A stretch of 7,352 nucleotides of DNA from JBCBRD01 sp039819885 (lineage in GTDB: Bacteria > Pseudomonadota > Alphaproteobacteria > Rhizobiales > Hyphomicrobiaceae): assembly GCA_039819885.1 (NCBI GenBank), contig JBCBRD010000162.1, positions 1-7,352 of the forward strand, written 5' to 3'. The notes beneath the pieces are model-generated. The model was not told the origin of the DNA, searched no databases, and saw only the letters and a list, made by a program, of their open reading frames with translations. This document shows, piece by piece, positions 4,815 to 7,352 of the stretch. Numbering within the stretch: position 1 is the first letter of the stretch; each line of letters opens with the position of its first letter. A program made the translations under genes and the position numbers.

Positions 4815-6281
4815 GTGTTCGCCTTTGACAATACTTACGCTCGCAACCCAGACCGCTTCTTCGCCCGGCTTGACCCAATGCCGGTCGCGAAGCCATCGCT
4901 GATCAAGTTGAATAGTGTCCTCGCGCAGCACCTTGGGCTTGATGCCGAAACGCTCTCGGGTTCGATGGGGACGGCTGTGTTTTCCGGCAATCACGTTCCC
5001 AACGGGGCCGGACCCATCGCGATGGCTTATGCTGGACACCAATTTGGCGGCTTCAACCCGCAACTTGGCGACGGGCGTGCCATCCTCCTGGGTGAAGTTT
5101 TAGATCGTAACGGTGTTCGCAGAGACATCCAGCTGAAGGGGTCGGGCAGAACGCCCTTTTCTCGGCGCGGTGATGGACGCGCCGCCCTTGGTCCGGTACT
5201 GCGGGAGTACATTGTCTGCGAAGCTATGAATGCGCTTGGTATTCCAACCACGCGTGCACTAGCGGCCGTCACAACGGGAGAGCCCGTATATCGTGAGATG
5301 GAGGAACCTGGGGCGATTTTGACCAGGGTCGCAAAAGGGTTGGTGCGTGTCGGGACTTTTGAGTTCTTCGCCGTGCGCAAGGATCAAGCTGCCATCAAGA
5401 CCCTGGCTGATTATGTGATCGCCCGGCATTACCCCGCCGCCCGTGACACCGACAACCCTTATCTCACCATGCTCCAGGCCGTCATCTCAGCGCAGGCGCA
5501 ACTTATTGCGCAGTGGATGGGCGTAGGTTTCATTCATGGCGTCATGAATACTGACAACATGTCCGTGGCCGGTGAGACAATCGACTACGGGCCGTGCGCC
5601 TTCATGGATACGTTTGATCCTTCTACGGTTTACAGTTCCATAGACGTCGCGGGGCGCTATCGCTACAGCAACCAGCCCTCGATCGCACATTGGAACTTGG
5701 CGCAGCTGGCCCAATCGTTGTTACCAATTCTGACCGATGACGAAGAGACGGCCGTTTCTATCGCACGACACGCAATCAATGAGTTTCCTGATCTGTACCG
5801 GTCAGCCTGGACGAAGAAAATGCGCCAAAAACTCGGCCTACTAAAAGCGCAAGATGGTGATTTGGCGCTGGCCGAAGCGCTCTTTAAAATCCTACACGAT
5901 GACCGGAGTGATTTGACCAACACGTTTCGCAGGTTGTGCGATCTGGCCGCCGCTAAAGACAATCAAACAGAAGTCTTTGAGGCCTCAATGTCGGACGCGC
6001 TTGGTGGTTGGCTTGTCGAATGGCAGGCGCGGCTCCAACAGGAGACGGCGTCGCCCCAAGAGCGCGCTCATCTCATGCGGCTGGCAAACCCTGCATTCAT
6101 TCCACGCAATCACCTGGTGGAGGAGGCGATCTCAGCGGCGGTCGGCCAAGGTGACTTTGGATCCTTCGAACGACTCTTGAGCGTCCTATCAAACCCCTTT
6201 GAAGATCAACCCGAGTCGTCCGCCTACACCCACCCGCCGAAGCCCGGGGAGGTTGTGCGTGAGACCTTCTGCGGGACATGA
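4815..6281 (+). CDS. selO: Protein adenylyltransferase SelO (YdiU/UPF0061 family)
   Basis: SelO is a pseudokinase-fold enzyme that binds ATP in a flipped orientation and transfers AMP to Ser, Thr or Tyr side chains of target proteins (AMPylation). It is linked to redox stress responses. The 488-residue product is full length (E. coli YdiU has 478). Landmarks are DNTYAR at 5-10 (family N-terminus), AYAGHQFGGFNPQLGDGRA at 71-89 and IQLKGSGRTPFSRRGDGRA at 105-123 with nucleotide-binding K108. R171 and R178 have the seven-residue spacing of the arginines that position the flipped ATP. HGVMNTDNMS at 241-250 contains the presumed catalytic D247 and metal ligand N248, and DYGPCAFMD at 257-265 contains the metal-binding D257. 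It ends in TFCGT: C486 occupies the place taken by selenocysteine in vertebrate SelO. The start is GTG; the frame closes five codons upstream, and AAAAGG at 4799-4804 lies ten bases before it. No co-transcribed neighbour is visible. All key residues are present, so it should be active. Confidence 0.97.
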   Translation: MFAFDNTYARNPDRFFARLDPMPVAKPSLIKLNSVLAQHLGLDAETLSGSMGTAVFSGNHVPNGAGPIAMAYAGHQFGGFNPQLGDGRAILLGEVLDRNGVRRDIQLKGSGRTPFSRRGDGRAALGPVLREYIVCEAMNALGIPTTRALAAVTTGEPVYREMEEPGAILTRVAKGLVRVGTFEFFAVRKDQAAIKTLADYVIARHYPAARDTDNPYLTMLQAVISAQAQLIAQWMGVGFIHGVMNTDNMSVAGETIDYGPCAFMDTFDPSTVYSSIDVAGRYRYSNQPSIAHWNLAQLAQSLLPILTDDEETAVSIARHAINEFPDLYRSAWTKKMRQKLGLLKAQDGDLALAEALFKILHDDRSDLTNTFRRLCDLAAAKDNQTEVFEASMSDALGGWLVEWQARLQQETASPQERAHLMRLANPAFIPRNHLVEEAISAAVGQGDFGSFERLLSVLSNPFEDQPESSAYTHPPKPGEVVRETFCGT

Positions 6282-6987
6282 TTGAGGGGCGATTAACGCG
6301 CAAATCGGCTGGGCTGCAACGCGCGGCCTGCCCCGGTCGGCTTCGGGTCATGATGGCCGATCCGGCGATTGATCGACGACCGACGACTTAGGGTGGAAAG
6401 CAGTCGTCCGACGCGGAAATTCACCGCCAGTTTGATGCGCCGCAGCGATTTTGGCAGCGATGACCTCCGGCTTGCCGCGTGCAAATAACACATGCCGTCT
6501 GATCATCCTTGCTCCTGCACGGCAGAAACCTGGCCCTTCGCGACAGGGCCATGCTGCGGCGCAATTGCAGCGATCACCAGCACCGGACATCGTCGGCGGC
6601 TCTGAGCGTAGCCATGCGAAGTCGCCTTGTGGGATACAGCGACGATCGACGTCCGTCGCGTCGACGTCATGGGCCAGGAGGCGACGTGTCTTCGAGATGC
6701 GGGAAGACTGGCGCATCCGATGGCCATGGCCGTCTTGCGGCTACGAGGTTGAAGAGGGACGCCGATGTCGTCGAGACAGAGAAATCCCGCTCAGCGTTGG
6801 TCACTGACGTCAGCACCAACCGATTGCGGACGTTTTGCTGAGTGTCGCGATCGCTGGAACGGCACGCAACCCATCGACGAGCAAGGCCACTCTGACGCGC
6901 ACATGCTGCGCGTTTAAATCTATGGTCAGGGCGGATCTCAAAGCTCTACGAATACAGTCGTCACCGCAATGGGTTTGGAGTGCGATT
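6282..6987. other. Stretch without a convincing gene, GC-rich
   Basis: Long overlapping ORFs occur in several frames on both strands, as expected of GC-rich non-coding or eroded DNA. Their translations are dominated by Arg, Ser, Ala and Pro. One minus-strand segment near 6505-6400 (MIRRHVLFARGKPEVIAAK) reads more like protein than the rest, but it is followed and preceded by random-looking sequence. No family, terminator, RNA gene or repeat was recognised. selO has no clear terminator here. Confidence 0.4.
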
Positions 6988-7352
6988 ATGAAGGGCCGGA
7001 TGATAGCCGCGATTTGTGCTGCCGCGATTGCCTTTGGCAGTCTGGGCGCCAATGCCGGCGATAACCTAACCTCCGCAACCATTCTGGATTTTGCTGACGC
7101 CCAGACGTTGTTCGTTGCCGATCCTAATTCCTCTCGAATCGTCGCATTCTCACTGCCAGACATGAAAGCCGCACAGGAGAAACCGGTCGGATACAATCTC
7201 ACTGACTTCGCAAGCCGGGTAGCTGCTGTTGTCAATGCTCCTTATTCGGCGATCCTTTACAACGATCTCGCAGTGCATCCGGTGACGAAATCAGTGAGAT
7301 TGTATCCGACCGGTTTCTCCTGTGCGGCTTTCATGTCTGGCAGTGAGAATGC
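6988..7352 (+). CDS. Exported propeller-like protein, N-terminal part only, runs off the edge
   Basis: This is the 5' part of a gene starting at the ATG at 6988, with GGAG (6977-6980) seven bases upstream. Residues 1-23 are a signal peptide: MKGR, a hydrophobic Ala/Ile-rich core, and cleavage after ANA. The mature start contains ILDFADAQTLFVADPNSSR and then IVAFSLP. This has the shape of a beta-propeller blade (NHL/YVTN-like, LFVADxxxxRIxxF), so the full protein is probably a larger periplasmic or extracellular repeat protein. The segment NDLAVHPVT (92-100) reads like the start of the next strand pair. From residue 102 onward the sequence is the reverse complement of the gene's own bases 7144-7205, so the last 20 codons are not trustworthy. 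The genuine readable part is about residues 1-101. No enzyme activity can be inferred. Confidence 0.68.
   Translation, partial: MKGRMIAAICAAAIAFGSLGANAGDNLTSATILDFADAQTLFVADPNSSRIVAFSLPDMKAAQEKPVGYNLTDFASRVAAVVNAPYSAILYNDLAVHPVTKSVRLYPTGFSCAAFMSGSEN
7144..7352. repeat. Perfect 62-base inverted repeat reaching the window end
   Basis: Bases 7144-7205 and 7291-7352 are exact reverse complements over 62 positions, separated by 85 bases. The right arm ends at the last base of the window, so the true arm may be longer. The left arm fits the coding frame of the exported protein; the right arm is its antisense. This is the pattern of an inverted chimera or a contig-end artefact rather than a regulatory hairpin. 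Confidence 0.95.

Noticed and set aside
4510..4902. 131-residue plus-strand ORF with AAGGA eight bases before ATG
   Set aside because: It overlaps the certain selO gene by 88 bases in another frame, and its product is not recognisable.
6348..6716. 122-residue minus-strand ORF downstream of selO
   Set aside because: Only a short stretch (near GKPEVIAAKIAAA) looks protein-like; the rest is Arg/Ser-rich as in chance ORFs, and several competing frames cover the same bases.
6810..7235. 141-residue minus-strand ORF
   Set aside because: It is antisense to the exported protein, which has a signal peptide, a ribosome binding site and propeller-like sequence on the plus strand.

Overview
The window looks like a fragment of a draft or metagenome scaffold from a proteobacterium, most likely an alphaproteobacterium. 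The basis is moderate to high GC, a Cys-ended SelO of about 490 residues, a TIGR04283-type glycosyltransferase and remnants of IS5- and IS3-family transposases. The genus cannot be named from the sequence. A run of N (4136-4232) marks a scaffold join. The last 62 bases are a perfect inverted copy of an internal stretch, which points to an assembly or amplification chimera at the right edge.

Layout, left to right. 1-347 (minus) is an internally deleted IS5-family transposase cut by the left edge. 481-621 (+) is a 46-residue single-span membrane protein with a strong ribosome binding site. 622-1137 holds nothing recognisable. 1138-1809 (minus) is an intact family 2 glycosyltransferase. 1810-2388 is mostly non-coding and contains a strong intrinsic terminator (2175-2210) preceded by a short tRNA-like stretch. 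2389-2820 (+) is a small exported protein with two cysteines. 2821-3278 is a degenerate region with a 15-base direct repeat. 3279-3473 and 3523-3783 (both minus) are small ORFs with good ribosome binding sites. 3965-4135 (+) is the frameshifted 3' part of an IS3-type transposase ending at the N gap. After the gap, 4262-4477 (+) is an unrecognised ORF. 4815-6281 (+) is the best-supported gene, a complete selO encoding protein adenylyltransferase SelO. 6282-6987 has no convincing gene. 6988-7352 (+) is the start of an exported, propeller-like protein that runs off the end and is corrupted in its last 20 codons.

The genes do not form an evident pathway or operon. Only about half of the sequence carries intact coding sequence. 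The rest is insertion-sequence debris, small orphan ORFs and unreadable spacer, as expected of an eroding accessory region or a pseudogene-rich genome. No multi-gene novel system is visible. The points most worth checking are the terminal inverted duplication, the orphan terminator with the tRNA-like sequence before it, and the small membrane protein.
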